The notes under the pieces were generated by a model, which saw only the letters and a list, made by a program, of their open reading frames with translations, made no database searches and was not told where the DNA came from. 29,954 nucleotides of DNA from Nitrospira sp. UBA5698 (GTDB lineage: Bacteria > Nitrospirota > Nitrospiria > Nitrospirales > Nitrospiraceae), in the NCBI GenBank assembly GCA_002420115.1, contig DIHK01000045.1, positions 25,100 to 55,053 of the forward strand. The letters run 5' to 3'. Shown in pieces: positions 7,304 to 15,615 of the stretch (position 1 is the first letter of the stretch; every line of letters starts with the position of its first letter). Position numbers and translations under genes: made by a program.

Positions 7304-7600
7304 ATGAGCCGTCTGAACCTTGAACCACTCATGACGTTTCCGGATGGATCCTACCTCGCGATCAGCACGGAATGCTCGAAGGAGGGCGACTTCTCCTGTT
7401 CAGTCTATACTGTCGTCGAAACCGATGATCGCACGGACTTCCGCAATATCGCGAGTCACCTCCTTTCTTCATCCACATGCCTGACTGCCCAAGAACAGGC
7501 CTACAGCTATACCCTGCGTCTCTACCCCAACGCGGGTGAGGCGATGAAAAAACCGCCGTACCTGATCTGGCATGGGCCTCGATCATCGAGCAACCAGTGA
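7304..7600 (+). CDS. Hypothetical protein, 98 residues
   Basis: An AGGAG site five to six bases before the ATG supports translation. The product has an N-terminal strand-rich part (LEPLMTFPDGSYLAISTEC, then FSCSVYTVVETDDRTDF), followed by a helix (NIASHLLSSSTCLTAQEQAY) and a short C-terminal tail. There are three cysteines, no signal peptide and no membrane segment. No family is recognised. Composition and ribosome site make it a likely real gene of unknown function. Confidence 0.6.
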   Translation: MSRLNLEPLMTFPDGSYLAISTECSKEGDFSCSVYTVVETDDRTDFRNIASHLLSSSTCLTAQEQAYSYTLRLYPNAGEAMKKPPYLIWHGPRSSSNQ

Positions 7601-7872
7601 TTCATCTTGAAGGCACAGAACGGACGCCGCTCACGCGAGGCGCCAAATAGCTATTTCCTCCCACACCTGCTAGGATACCGCGGTCTCATCGCGAAGGGCC
7701 TCGCATGAAACAAGATCATAATGGCCCATCACCGATGTTGTTGTTACCGAGAAACCTGATCGGAAGCCTGACCTAAGCCGCCTCCCTGGTTGCGTCTTCG
7801 GCCCTCTCCTTCCCCTCGCAAACTATTTCTCGAGTCTCGGCCATATCATCACACCTGGAAGGAGAAATGTTT

Positions 7873-8178
7873 ATGAGTACAAAATTGTACGTCGGCGGAT
7901 TGCCGTACGCAGCAACCGAATCGCAACTGACCACCCTTTTTGCTGAGCACGGAACCGTGGAGTCGGCCCGTATCGTCGCCGATAAGTTCACCGGCCAATC
8001 TCGTGGATTCGGTTTTGTCGAAATGTCGACCACCGAAGAGGCTCAGGCGGCTATTACGGCCTTGAACGGATCACAAATGGATGGGCGATCCTTAACCGTC
8101 AATGAAGCCAAACCGATGGAACCTCGGTCTGGTGGAGCTGGTCGTTTTAGTAGTGGTCCAAAGCGTAGCCGCTACTAA
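7873..8178 (+). CDS. Glycine-rich RNA-binding protein with one RRM domain
   Basis: A 101-residue cytosolic protein made of one RNA-recognition motif and a short Gly/Ser/Arg tail. The two signature strands are present: RNP2 as LYVGGLPY (residues 4-11) and RNP1 as RGFGFVEM (about 42-49), with aromatic residues positioned to stack on RNA bases. Bacterial proteins of this type are often cold- or stress-responsive RNA chaperones. The ATG at 7873 is preferred over 7867 because the AAGGAG site is then eight bases away rather than two. It stands alone as a transcription unit, with a strong terminator 31 bases downstream. The tail GGAGRFSSGPKRSRY is typical of the family. Confidence 0.93.
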   Translation: MSTKLYVGGLPYAATESQLTTLFAEHGTVESARIVADKFTGQSRGFGFVEMSTTEEAQAAITALNGSQMDGRSLTVNEAKPMEPRSGGAGRFSSGPKRSRY

Positions 8179-8208
8179 CGACACGCACGTTCGAGATGAT
8201 TCACCGAC

Positions 8209-8237
8209 GGGGCACCTCAACTGAGGTGCCCCTTTTT
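8209..8237 (+). terminator. Rho-independent terminator of the RRM gene
   Basis: GGGGCACCTC pairs with GAGGTGCCCC over ten bases around an AACT loop and is followed directly by five T residues. It lies 30 bases after the RRM stop codon. Confidence 0.93.
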
Positions 8238-8358
8238 CCGCTCTTGGTTCAGCATTAGTCTCTCCAATTGACTTCGCTCTAACAGGCTGCGGAAAAACTC
8301 ATTTTGACCCATGTCGCCGTCACGGATATTGAGCTGTGAGAGGACGTTGAATATTCAT

Positions 8359-8484
8359 GCAGGATGCGCAAAAAGGCCGTCCAGCAAGGCCGCAGCGAGC
8401 GACGAGGCGAATCGTACTCTGGGCCGTACGTTGAGCCTCTGAGCGATGCGAGAACGCCGGTGGCGGTCTTTTTCCGCATCCTGC
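8359..8484. repeat. Inverted-repeat (MITE/REP-like) element, copy A
   Basis: Ends are near-perfect inverted repeats: GCAGGATGCGCAAAAAGGCC at 8359-8378, and the complement of the right end gives GCAGGATGCGGAAAAAGACC. The inside contains CGCAGCGAGCG and further symmetric segments. The reverse complement matches the element at 15616-15732. It has no coding potential of its own. Just to the left, 8281-8358, a related end sequence (AACAGGCTGCGGAAAAAC) suggests a composite or nested element. Confidence 0.75.
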
Positions 8485-8763
8485 TAAGTCTCCCAACCTC
8501 TCGAACCCCACATCCACGGTATATGGAGCTATCGATTCCTCTACCCTGTCTTTGCGGCGCCCCTGCTTCCAGCGTCCTGGCTCATTAGGACAATCTTCTC
8601 TTTTATGCCCCCCTGCTCCCAATAAATATCGCGGCACCCCAGAGGAGCTGTATCAGGCGTGTAGAATACGCGATCTTGCGTGAGGCCCAATATGGTGAGT
8701 ATGCTGCACATAGCTTCGGATATATAGAACACTCACCACAGAACGTGAGGATGGAACGAACTC
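8485..8763. other. Intergenic, nothing recognised
   Basis: Sequence between the repeat and the small membrane protein gene. Open frames on either strand lack recognisable protein features. A GAGG at 8746-8749 is the only candidate ribosome site for the downstream GTG. Confidence 0.35.
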
Positions 8764-9138
8764 GTGGATTCACTGGTCACCTGGACCAAGGTTGTATATG
8801 CCCTACACGCATTCAGCCTGCTGACCGGCATCATTGGCACGGCTACGATAGTCGGGGCATTTCTCACTGGCTGGCCTTCGATCATTGCGGTTATGCTCAA
8901 CTACATCAAGCGGAGCGAAGTGCGCGGCACTTGGTTGGAGTCCCACTTTCGCTGGCAGATTCGAACGTTCTGGTTTGGACTGCTGTGGATGTCCCTTTGC
9001 GCGGTCTTCATCATCGCGACCTTTGGGATCGGCCTGCTCTTCATGTGGCTGCCGATCACCCTCGTCGGACTCTGGTTCGTATACCGCATCATTCGCGGTT
9101 GGGTGACCGTGAACGACAGGCGGCCCATGGACCTGTGA
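8764..9138 (+). CDS. Small multi-span membrane protein, DUF4870-like
   Basis: A 124-residue protein starting at GTG. Three hydrophobic segments are visible: about residues 9-35 (VVYALHAFSLLTGIIGTATIV and beyond), 69-92 (FWFGLLWMSLCAVFIIATFG) and 92-108. Between the first two lies a conserved-looking polar loop, WPSIIAVMLNYIKRSEVRGT then WLESHFRWQIRTFW. This loop pattern resembles small inner-membrane proteins annotated as DUF4870 or 'transmembrane protein' in many bacteria. Their function is unknown. The short C-terminal tail is basic and likely cytoplasmic. The ribosome site is weak, so the start is moderately sure. Confidence 0.75.
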   Translation: MDSLVTWTKVVYALHAFSLLTGIIGTATIVGAFLTGWPSIIAVMLNYIKRSEVRGTWLESHFRWQIRTFWFGLLWMSLCAVFIIATFGIGLLFMWLPITLVGLWFVYRIIRGWVTVNDRRPMDL

Positions 9139-9360
9139 GCGTTGTGGCCATCACAAATGCACGACTCCCCTCCACAGTTGCTCATCCCTATCCGTTCCTG
9201 ACTTTGAGAAGGTATATAGTTTTGCAAAGTCGCGACAGAAAGGGCTGTGATAGGATTCCCCTCAATCACGGAGGCAAGCGTTGAAAACCTGACCTCATCA
9301 GGAGTTTGGCCAGAGCATGCTCCGACGATGTTCTTCATGCGCCAATCAGCCGTATGACGC

Positions 9361-9660
9361 ATGAGCAGCACCGATACCACCCACTTTCATGTCCTCCTGA
9401 TCCTTGTCGTATTACTTACCATTATTCCAAAGGTACGGGCGAACGCACCATCAGATGGCGCGACTGAAACTGAGATTACCACGGCTCCTCATGGTCACAC
9501 GAGTGGACGCGTGGAAGGATCACCAGGAAGCATTGCCTATTCAGAGTTTAACCATCGCTTCGCTGGTCTCAGCGACAGGCTAGTTGGGTTCGCGGAGGGG
9601 GGCCAGGCACTGCGGTATCCCCCGCTCATCTGGACCCGACTTATTGTGGAGATAGTTCGG
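9361..9660 (+). pseudogene. Truncated exported/membrane protein gene ending at a tRNA gene
   Basis: The frame begins with a hydrophobic export segment (FHVLLILVVLLTIIPKVRA), then a polar linker and IAYSEFNHRFAGLSDRLVGFAEGGQALRYPPLIWTRL broken across this region. The segment from SEFNHRFAGL to the WTRL motif looks like the start of a longer multi-span protein whose later membrane helices are missing. From about 9663 onward the frame runs antisense through tRNA-Thr, which cannot be native coding sequence. I therefore read this as a gene whose 3' part was lost at the tRNA boundary. The hydrophobic residues expected after AGL also appear replaced, so point decay is possible. Confidence 0.4.
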
Positions 9661-9667
9661 CACGATA

Positions 9668-9743
9668 TGGAGCCGGCGACCCGGATTGAACGGGCGACCT
9701 GCGGTTTACGAAACCGCTGCTCTACCAACTGAGCTACGCCGGC
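9668..9743 (-). tRNA. tRNA-Thr (anticodon CGT)
   Basis: On the minus strand the 76-base sequence folds as a full cloverleaf. The acceptor GCCGGCG (9743-9737) pairs with CGCCGGC. The D arm is GCTCAGTTGGTAGAGC. The anticodon stem GCGGT/ACCGC encloses loop TTCGTAA, giving anticodon CGT for ACG codons. The T arm has GTTCAATCC. The discriminator is T, and CCA is encoded. It overlaps no intact gene. Confidence 0.95.
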
Positions 9744-9844
9744 ACCTTGGTGAGTCTGGAGATGACCTGACAGGAAAGTATTCGGGCATGATAACGACCA
9801 CCAGCGTGGCTGTCAATTGCAGTCTGTCGTGCCGGCACAGCCCA

Positions 9845-11884
9845 TTAGGGCCCAACCTGCATGAGGGTGGGCAGCGTCTTTGAGGCACCAGCTGGAGATT
9901 CCGGTGCATTCGGAATGGACGCGGGTTTTGGATTATTTCCTCTGGCGATTGGATAGATCCGAGCCATGCCTCCACGACCGACCTGCGGCAAGCAGAGAGG
10001 CTCCTGCTTGCTTTTCAATTGGTCACGGGTGACCTGAATAACCTGAGTTCTCGCATAGGTGCAGAGTTCCCCAGCCGTCACGGTCGCATCACGGTTCAAA
10101 TCCGCTACCCCTTGCAGGCCCCTCAGGAGATAGTAGGTAAACAACCCGTGTTTGCTATGATCGTGCGCTTGGGCTTCCTGTAATTTCCGGTTGCCCACCA
10201 TCCACATCTCGACATCTTTTCTCGCGTCACTGAACCCGGACTCCCAATCTGGTTGGGGGATGGTGGCAAGATCGGCACCCGGAACAGGATCCAATGAAAC
10301 ATCGAAGAAGAGCACCGCCCGACGAATTGGAAGCCGTTGGACCGCCTCCTGCAGTTGATGGAGAGGATAGACCCCGGTTGGACCACCCGGCGCCCCATCA
10401 TAGGCCATCAACGACACGGCCCCACTTACGCCATCAACCAGAGCACGGCCTGAAAAAAACACGTAGAGGTCGGTGGTTGCATCCGTTTTTTTCCGCAACC
10501 ATCTTTCAAACGTCTCCTCTAAATCGCTCAGCTGGGCTTGGCGATCGAGCAGCACTCGCATCCGTTCACGCGGCACATTCCCGATCGCATGAACGTATTC
10601 CGCCATCACCGCCGCATCGTGGCTCGCATGGCTGACCACCGGCACCTGCTCGTCTCGAAAATGTCCGACACCGATCGTCACGATCACGGCTTTCGGCTCT
10701 TTAAACGCCGTGAGTGTGTTTGGCAACTGATCAACATCCTGAATCGTCATACTATCAGGCTGCTTGGGCTTCGCTCCAAACGCAAAGATCTTGGGCGGCG
10801 GCACAAGGCCCAACGGACTTCCGGACTTTAGGCTCAGCGAGAGCTCTCCGTGCCCGGTTGATTCGATTGCTGTGACATGGTTGGTGAGCGTCGTTCGTCT
10901 GACTTCTCCCGGCTGAAGCGTCCCGACCACCACCTCACCCGGAAAGACACCGGCGAGCTCATCCTTCCCTTCCACCACTACGGCGACATCCTTGGCCTCG
11001 ACCGTCCCTTCATTCTTGACCTCGACTTCGATTGTCAGGGATTCGTCAGGGTCCAGAAACTGGTCACGGTTTTCATCACGAATAATCGCTCGAAAATTGA
11101 CGTGCGCGGGCTGAACGAGTTCGGAAGGAACCGTCTGGACAGGCTGAGTCAGTTCCAGGGCAGCAGGAGGCGGCACTGCGGTAGTTCCAACGATCGGGGG
11201 TACTGGTTCAGATCTAAACTGACCGGCGATCGGCTTCCACGTGTCTTTCGTCGCCGCGTAGTCTTGTATCTGGGATGAGAGTGCCATCTGCTTTGCCAAC
11301 CTGTCAGCCGCCGAGTCGATGGCCTCCTGGAGAATGGCTTCTAACCCACTAAGGACACAAGACTGTTCAGCAACAGCGACTGTCCCACGGCCAACTCCAT
11401 CCAGTTTCTTACTGAAGAGTACCGTCCCATTACGAGCCAAGAAGACCATTTCCATTCCCACAGTCGCCGTGGCCGGATAGGTGCCATGTCCTTGAGATGG
11501 AATGGCAAGGTTGATCCGTCTGACGCCGACTCCGACTTCAATCGCCCCATCCGAGGCGAGGGGCTCCTCAGTGTGATTCGGTGTGGTCACCTGGTTGAAC
11601 GCGTTGTTCAATTGTTTTGGAATAGACGTGACCAGCAGATCAGCCAGCGCCATCGTCTTCTTTTCACCGCAGGGGGTATCGTACGACACCTCAGCGGCAG
11701 TGACGCTAGGCGAAAACCAAACGGCTGGGGTGAGAGGAATCCGTTGAGGGATCACGGTCGGTGGCGTGCGGGTAAACACAGAGCAGCCGACAACGAGAAG
11801 GACGAGGCCTGCTATGCTGCCGCAGCTGGCGAGACCACCCCACAACTTCACACACTGGATCTGAGGACGTTGAAGATTTTTCAC
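9845..11884 (-). CDS. Lipoprotein with degenerate caspase-like (peptidase C14) domain
   Basis: The 679-residue product has a lipoprotein signal (LVLLVVGC, lipid Cys34). A strand-rich N-terminal domain (about 50-200) follows, then a Pro-rich linker. A CARDB/Ig-like repeat (about 262-355, INIT type: LTIEVEVKNEGTVEAKDVAVVVEG) precedes a caspase-fold domain (about 396-590). The catalytic positions are lost: the usual FSGHG reads FSGR480A, and the usual LDACxSG reads FFD528-V-S530-L, so His is Arg and Cys is Ser. Two EF-hand-like loops (270-281 and 595-606, D-x-N-x-D-x6-E) could bind calcium. It probably sits on a periplasm-facing membrane as a scaffold or sensor. The GTG start lacks a clear ribosome site; a second GTG lies 11 codons downstream. 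Confidence 0.85.
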   Translation of the reverse strand: MKNLQRPQIQCVKLWGGLASCGSIAGLVLLVVGCSVFTRTPPTVIPQRIPLTPAVWFSPSVTAAEVSYDTPCGEKKTMALADLLVTSIPKQLNNAFNQVTTPNHTEEPLASDGAIEVGVGVRRINLAIPSQGHGTYPATATVGMEMVFLARNGTVLFSKKLDGVGRGTVAVAEQSCVLSGLEAILQEAIDSAADRLAKQMALSSQIQDYAATKDTWKPIAGQFRSEPVPPIVGTTAVPPPAALELTQPVQTVPSELVQPAHVNFRAIIRDENRDQFLDPDESLTIEVEVKNEGTVEAKDVAVVVEGKDELAGVFPGEVVVGTLQPGEVRRTTLTNHVTAIESTGHGELSLSLKSGSPLGLVPPPKIFAFGAKPKQPDSMTIQDVDQLPNTLTAFKEPKAVIVTIGVGHFRDEQVPVVSHASHDAAVMAEYVHAIGNVPRERMRVLLDRQAQLSDLEETFERWLRKKTDATTDLYVFFSGRALVDGVSGAVSLMAYDGAPGGPTGVYPLHQLQEAVQRLPIRRAVLFFDVSLDPVPGADLATIPQPDWESGFSDARKDVEMWMVGNRKLQEAQAHDHSKHGLFTYYLLRGLQGVADLNRDATVTAGELCTYARTQVIQVTRDQLKSKQEPLCLPQVGRGGMARIYPIARGNNPKPASIPNAPESPAGASKTLPTLMQVGP

Positions 11885-11968
11885 AGAGTGGTTATACAGA
11901 CTTCATCGTGGCGTCACAACCGGTCAAGCGCCGTTGACAGCCAATTTCCGCTAGGCTAAGGTCGCAGA

Positions 11969-12862
11969 ATGCCTGCTCCAGCAGCTTCCTCATCGGCGAC
12001 TTCTTCTGTCACTCCTTGGTCTGCCCTTGCCAGATTAATCCGGTTACCGAACCAAACCGGCACCTATTTGTTGCTCTTACCGACCTTGTGGGCGTTGGTC
12101 CTCGCAGCTCGAGGGATCCCGCCCTTCAAGCTACTTGTGGTTTTTATAGGCGGCGCATTCGTCATGCGCAGCGCCGGTGTCATCATGAACGATTTGGCCG
12201 ATCAGGCCTTCGATCGACAAGTGACCCGCACCAAGACCCGCCCACTGGCATCCGGAGAATTGTCCCGCCGTCAAGCCTATATGCTGCTCGGCCTGTTGCT
12301 GATGGTTGCGGCTGGCCTGCTGCTTGCCCTACCCCCATTAGTTGCCTGGCTCTCCCCCATTGCCGTGGGTTTGGCTGCTTTGTATCCCTTCATGAAACGA
12401 TGGATCCATATCCCTCAGGCTATGCTAGGGATCGCATTTGGCTGGGGAACCATCATGGCCTGGGCTGCGGTTCGGGAACATATAGAACTCTCTGCTTGGC
12501 TTCTCTTTAGCGCTACCGCCGTGTGGGCTATCGCCTACGACACGATCTATGCCGTACAAGACTTAGAAGACGATCGGAGAGTGGGGGTGAAATCCGCTGC
12601 ACTCTACCTTGGCTCATCACTCCACCAGGGGGTAGGCCTTGCGCTCGCGATCATGCTGGTCCTCTTCACCGTCACCGGATGGCTTAACCAGCTACAATGG
12701 CCTTTCTACGGTACGCTGGTTGGTGTGGGACTCTTTTTCATGAACCAGGTGAGGCGCTTACAACAACCAGTCTCGCCGACCGACGCCTTCGCCATGTTCC
12801 GGAATCATATTTGGGCTGGCGTCGCACTCCTTTTGGGACTGCTGGCAGGTGTATCAGTCTAA
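11969..12862 (+). CDS. ubiA: UbiA-family prenyltransferase (4-hydroxybenzoate polyprenyltransferase type)
   Basis: A 297-residue membrane enzyme that attaches a polyprenyl chain to an aromatic ring in quinone synthesis. The two metal/diphosphate-binding motifs are intact: N74-D75-x2-D78-x3-D82 with RTKTRPLASGELS after it, and Y190-D191-TIYAVQD198-x2-D201-D202 followed by RVGVKSAA. About eight hydrophobic helices surround them. Both motifs match UbiA more than MenA or protohaem farnesyltransferase. In organisms that make menaquinone by the futalosine route, a UbiA-like protein (MqnP) does the equivalent step, so the aromatic substrate is not certain here. A quinone product would feed the neighbouring respiratory cluster, though this gene is on the opposite strand and convergent with it. 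Confidence 0.9.
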   Translation: MPAPAASSSATSSVTPWSALARLIRLPNQTGTYLLLLPTLWALVLAARGIPPFKLLVVFIGGAFVMRSAGVIMNDLADQAFDRQVTRTKTRPLASGELSRRQAYMLLGLLLMVAAGLLLALPPLVAWLSPIAVGLAALYPFMKRWIHIPQAMLGIAFGWGTIMAWAAVREHIELSAWLLFSATAVWAIAYDTIYAVQDLEDDRRVGVKSAALYLGSSLHQGVGLALAIMLVLFTVTGWLNQLQWPFYGTLVGVGLFFMNQVRRLQQPVSPTDAFAMFRNHIWAGVALLLGLLAGVSV

Positions 12863-12973
12863 CAGAGCACCAGCTCTCGGATCATGATAACCAGGGCGAG
12901 GATTCGTCCTCAGTTGGTATGAGCGAGTAGCCAGAGGTCTACATCATGACGACCTGGCCGGTGCCTCAACCGG

Positions 12974-13999
12974 CTAAGGTTTCTCAACCGGCTTCACAAC
13001 GGTCGGTTCCTCCCTCGGAGCTCGGAGCGTGGATACATAGATGGTGACGGCCTTCGCATCCGCATCATTGAGACCCAAGGCCGGCATACGCGTATGTGCA
13101 TCCATGGCTTGCGGATTCTTCAACCAGCGGTAGATCCATGTGGCATTCAGCCGAAACCCAGCCCGATCAAGCGCAGGACCAATTTTCCCGCCTTCGCCTG
13201 CCAGATTATGACACCCGTTACACCCATACTTGTTTTCGTAGAGTTGTTTTCCGCGGTCGACTAATTTTGCTGTTTCCGCCGGCTTGACAGTCAAGTCTGG
13301 CCTGGGAACACTCACCCCTTTGCCCGGTCTGGTCGAGAAATTATTCAGTGCAATCTGTGCGACGTCCATTTCTTTCTTCGCCTGCACCATCGCGGCTTGT
13401 TCAGCCGCATAGGCAGACTCATCGACATCCACATCCTTCTTCAGCTGCTCACTCTTTCGCTCAGCTTCGTCACTGGCTTTCTTTTCCGCCGCCTCATAAG
13501 CTTGCTTCGCTTGTTCGAACTTGGCCTGTGCGGTCTTCAATCCTTCTTCCAGCGAGGTCTTGCGTGCCGCGACATTGAACTCCATCTTCATTCCATGCAA
13601 CGTGCGGACATGACCGACGATCGCCCACACCTCATCCTCCGACAGCGTATACTTAAACGTGGGCATGGTGGGTACTGCAAAATCATCGTCTCCGATCGGA
13701 TCGCCACCTTCTTCAGTCGTGTCCAACATGTCGCGTGAGATTGTCGCGAAGAGCTCCTCATCCTTGAACGTCCCCATCTCGGACTTATTCGACAGATCCT
13801 TTGGCTTTGGATCCGGCATCGCTGACCAATTGAATCCTTCGTTCTGCTTACCGCTTTCACCATGACAATCACTACAGTAGTGGGTATAGAGCTCATGACC
13901 TCGCTTCTCTTGCTCGTTGGCGCACCCCCCAGCGAGTAACACCGCGCCGCCGATCATTCCTACCGCGAATCCAATGACACCCAGCCGTGCCGCCTTCAT
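12974..13999 (-). CDS. Dihaem cytochrome c lipoprotein with central coiled coil
   Basis: The ATG at 13999 overlaps the stop of the upstream gene (ATGA), so translation is coupled. The 341-residue product has a lipobox LLAGGC (Cys26). The first haem site is C42-S-D-C45-H46, with a likely Met ligand near 112 (VPTMPTF). A charged helical stretch of about 80 residues (145-222, rich in Ala/Lys/Glu with heptad spacing) follows, then a second haem site C260-N-G-C263-H264 with a likely Met305 (RMPAL). It is expected on the outer face of a membrane, relaying electrons between the complex and a soluble partner. The coiled coil separating two class I domains is unusual. It is the last gene of the respiratory operon. 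Confidence 0.93.
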   Translation of the reverse strand: MKAARLGVIGFAVGMIGGAVLLAGGCANEQEKRGHELYTHYCSDCHGESGKQNEGFNWSAMPDPKPKDLSNKSEMGTFKDEELFATISRDMLDTTEEGGDPIGDDDFAVPTMPTFKYTLSEDEVWAIVGHVRTLHGMKMEFNVAARKTSLEEGLKTAQAKFEQAKQAYEAAEKKASDEAERKSEQLKKDVDVDESAYAAEQAAMVQAKKEMDVAQIALNNFSTRPGKGVSVPRPDLTVKPAETAKLVDRGKQLYENKYGCNGCHNLAGEGGKIGPALDRAGFRLNATWIYRWLKNPQAMDAHTRMPALGLNDADAKAVTIYVSTLRAPREEPTVVKPVEKP

Positions 14000-14829
14000 G
14001 CTGACTGTCCTTTCTTGAGTTTTCGGATCAGGACAAACTGAAATCCCAAAGCCAATGCGGCAGCAATCGCTGCGTACATATAGCCGGAATAATCCGGCGG
14101 GGCATCGGCTCGGAAATACCACCAGGATGAGACCGCCTTTTGTGATCCCTTCTCGACCAGGTCCCCGGCGCCATCTTTTCGACCATCCCAGACCGCAAAG
14201 GCGATACTGATGAATTGGCCCGGTGTAATTTGGACATCTTCTTCCGCATGGCCAGTCGACAAATCACGTGAAAACACGACCTTCCAGGTCCCGTTCGAGT
14301 AGACGCCCTTCGCTTTCACATCCTGATGCTCTTGCGCCTTCAAGGTACCGAAGCCTTTCGCATTCATATCAACGGCCTTGGCCGCCTTGTTCTTCCAGAA
14401 CCAGATATTGACCGGGCCGCCCTCAACCTGCAGCATCGGCTGACCATGGGCAAAGTGCGCTTTCTTATCACCCACCATGAATTCAAGCGCGGCTGCATCG
14501 TCCGGATCCTGAGTCGGGTCGGCATATTCAACAAGCACAGCCACTTGTTTCCCGTCGTGTAGGGCACGCACAATTACATCCTTCACCGTCACTTCCTGGA
14601 TACGATTCTGCCAATGTACTTGTGGGGACATGGGGAACGTGGCAGGCGGCGCACTGCTCCAGGCTGCCGCGCTTGGATCGTCTACGGGAACTCCCCCTGT
14701 CATCAGCGTGGCTCGAACTGAGACGCTCTCTTGGGCAGAGCCAATCGTGACTCCCCCGATCATGATAGCCGTGAGCACGCCGATTCCAACACGCAGGACC
14801 TGTCCTATAATCTGATTCGCCGGTTTCAT
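13996..14829 (-). CDS. NxrC-like / ethylbenzene-dehydrogenase-type haem-binding subunit, membrane-anchored
   Basis: A 277-residue exported protein: signal peptide in the first 33 residues (cleavage near GSAQ), then a beta-rich domain with VSVRATLMTGGVPVDDPSAA, AAWSSAPPATFPMSPQVHWQ, LHDGKQVAVLVEYADPTQDP and WKVVFSRDLSTG. A single C-terminal helix (about 249-268) and a basic tail complete it. This is the pattern of the gamma subunit of DMSO-reductase type II enzymes (EbdC, ClrC, SerC and proposed NxrC), which hold one haem b and pass electrons from a molybdenum enzyme to a cytochrome. No alpha or beta subunit is in this window. The ATG at 14829 is preferred over one eight codons upstream because GAGGGCAGC precedes it. 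Family match is by eye. Confidence 0.8.
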   Translation of the reverse strand: MKPANQIIGQVLRVGIGVLTAIMIGGVTIGSAQESVSVRATLMTGGVPVDDPSAAAWSSAPPATFPMSPQVHWQNRIQEVTVKDVIVRALHDGKQVAVLVEYADPTQDPDDAAALEFMVGDKKAHFAHGQPMLQVEGGPVNIWFWKNKAAKAVDMNAKGFGTLKAQEHQDVKAKGVYSNGTWKVVFSRDLSTGHAEEDVQITPGQFISIAFAVWDGRKDGAGDLVEKGSQKAVSSWWYFRADAPPDYSGYMYAAIAAALALGFQFVLIRKLKKGQSA

Positions 14830-14881
14830 GCTGCCCTCATTCTCCCTAGACACCTATGTCCATCCACACTCTATGGCTCCC

Positions 14882-15598
14882 CTACTCCCAAGTTCGTGGG
14901 GACTGGTGGGCTCCGTCATACTCTCCCATGATGATCTTCCAAATCCATTCATCAGGCAACTCGACTTCCCAGCGAGGCATTGCAGATTTCCATGGGGCTC
15001 CTTCGATTGGAAGGCCGACACCGCCTTTTTTAATTCGCCAGAAAAGATAACTTTCTTGCAACATGGCAATCGTCGTAGGGTCGGCAAAATTGGCCGGGGC
15101 TGGAATATACCCACGAGCGGCCGGTCCCTTTCCATCAAAATTTCCACCATGACAAGGTGAGCAATAGGCAGCATAAAAGCCCTTGCCCTGCATAATATTT
15201 TCGGGAGTCTTGGGAACGGGGTTTGAGAGGCCCGTGTATTCTCCTGGCGGTGCCGGATGAATCGTCCGGCTTTCCGTCGGGGGAAGATCGCTTACCGCCG
15301 TACTCCCGTAGGTCTGCCACCCCACCAACAACGGAAAGAGGATGAAGACACCGTAGCGCAGCGCTTGGAGACCACCGATGTTCTCACCGGTCAGAAACCG
15401 CTGGATCGGTCCCCAGAAGGCATCCTTCGACTCTCCACTGAGCGTTTCAAAAATCACGATCCCGGACGCCGTCAGGAGAAGATACAGAAAAATCAAACTG
15501 GAGGGCAGTGGAGCGGATCCTGGTATATTCGGCAATACAAACTTCAGAAATGCATACATGCCCACCATGAGAATGATCGGCTTCCCTAGCGCCCCCAT
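14882..15598 (-). CDS. Membrane-anchored monohaem cytochrome c
   Basis: A 238-residue protein with three hydrophobic segments (about residues 6-24, 33-51 and 81-97), then one cytochrome c domain facing the periplasm. The haem site is C146-S-P-C149-H150, with GKGPAARGYIPAPANFADP after it and a likely Met ligand in KSAMPRW. The domain type (FYAAYCSPCHGGNFDGKGPAA, split here by its motif) resembles cytochromes found with alternative complex III and bc-like complexes. It lies in the minus-strand respiratory operon, 52 bases before the NxrC-like gene. A repeat element separates it from the upstream cytochrome gene. Role inferred: electron relay bound to the complex. Confidence 0.92.
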   Translation of the reverse strand: MGALGKPIILMVGMYAFLKFVLPNIPGSAPLPSSLIFLYLLLTASGIVIFETLSGESKDAFWGPIQRFLTGENIGGLQALRYGVFILFPLLVGWQTYGSTAVSDLPPTESRTIHPAPPGEYTGLSNPVPKTPENIMQGKGFYAAYCSPCHGGNFDGKGPAARGYIPAPANFADPTTIAMLQESYLFWRIKKGGVGLPIEGAPWKSAMPRWEVELPDEWIWKIIMGEYDGAHQSPRTWE

Positions 15599-15615
15599 AC
15601 TTTCCTCCCTGCCAG

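Noticed and set aside
7705..7776. 23-codon ORF starting ATGAAACAAGATC
   Set aside because: No ribosome site and no helix or motif; too short to support without conservation data.
12957..12974. GCCGGT/ACCGGC hairpin at the end of the dihaem cytochrome gene
   Set aside because: Only six pairs, reaches into the stop codon, and no T-run follows on the minus strand; too weak to call a terminator.
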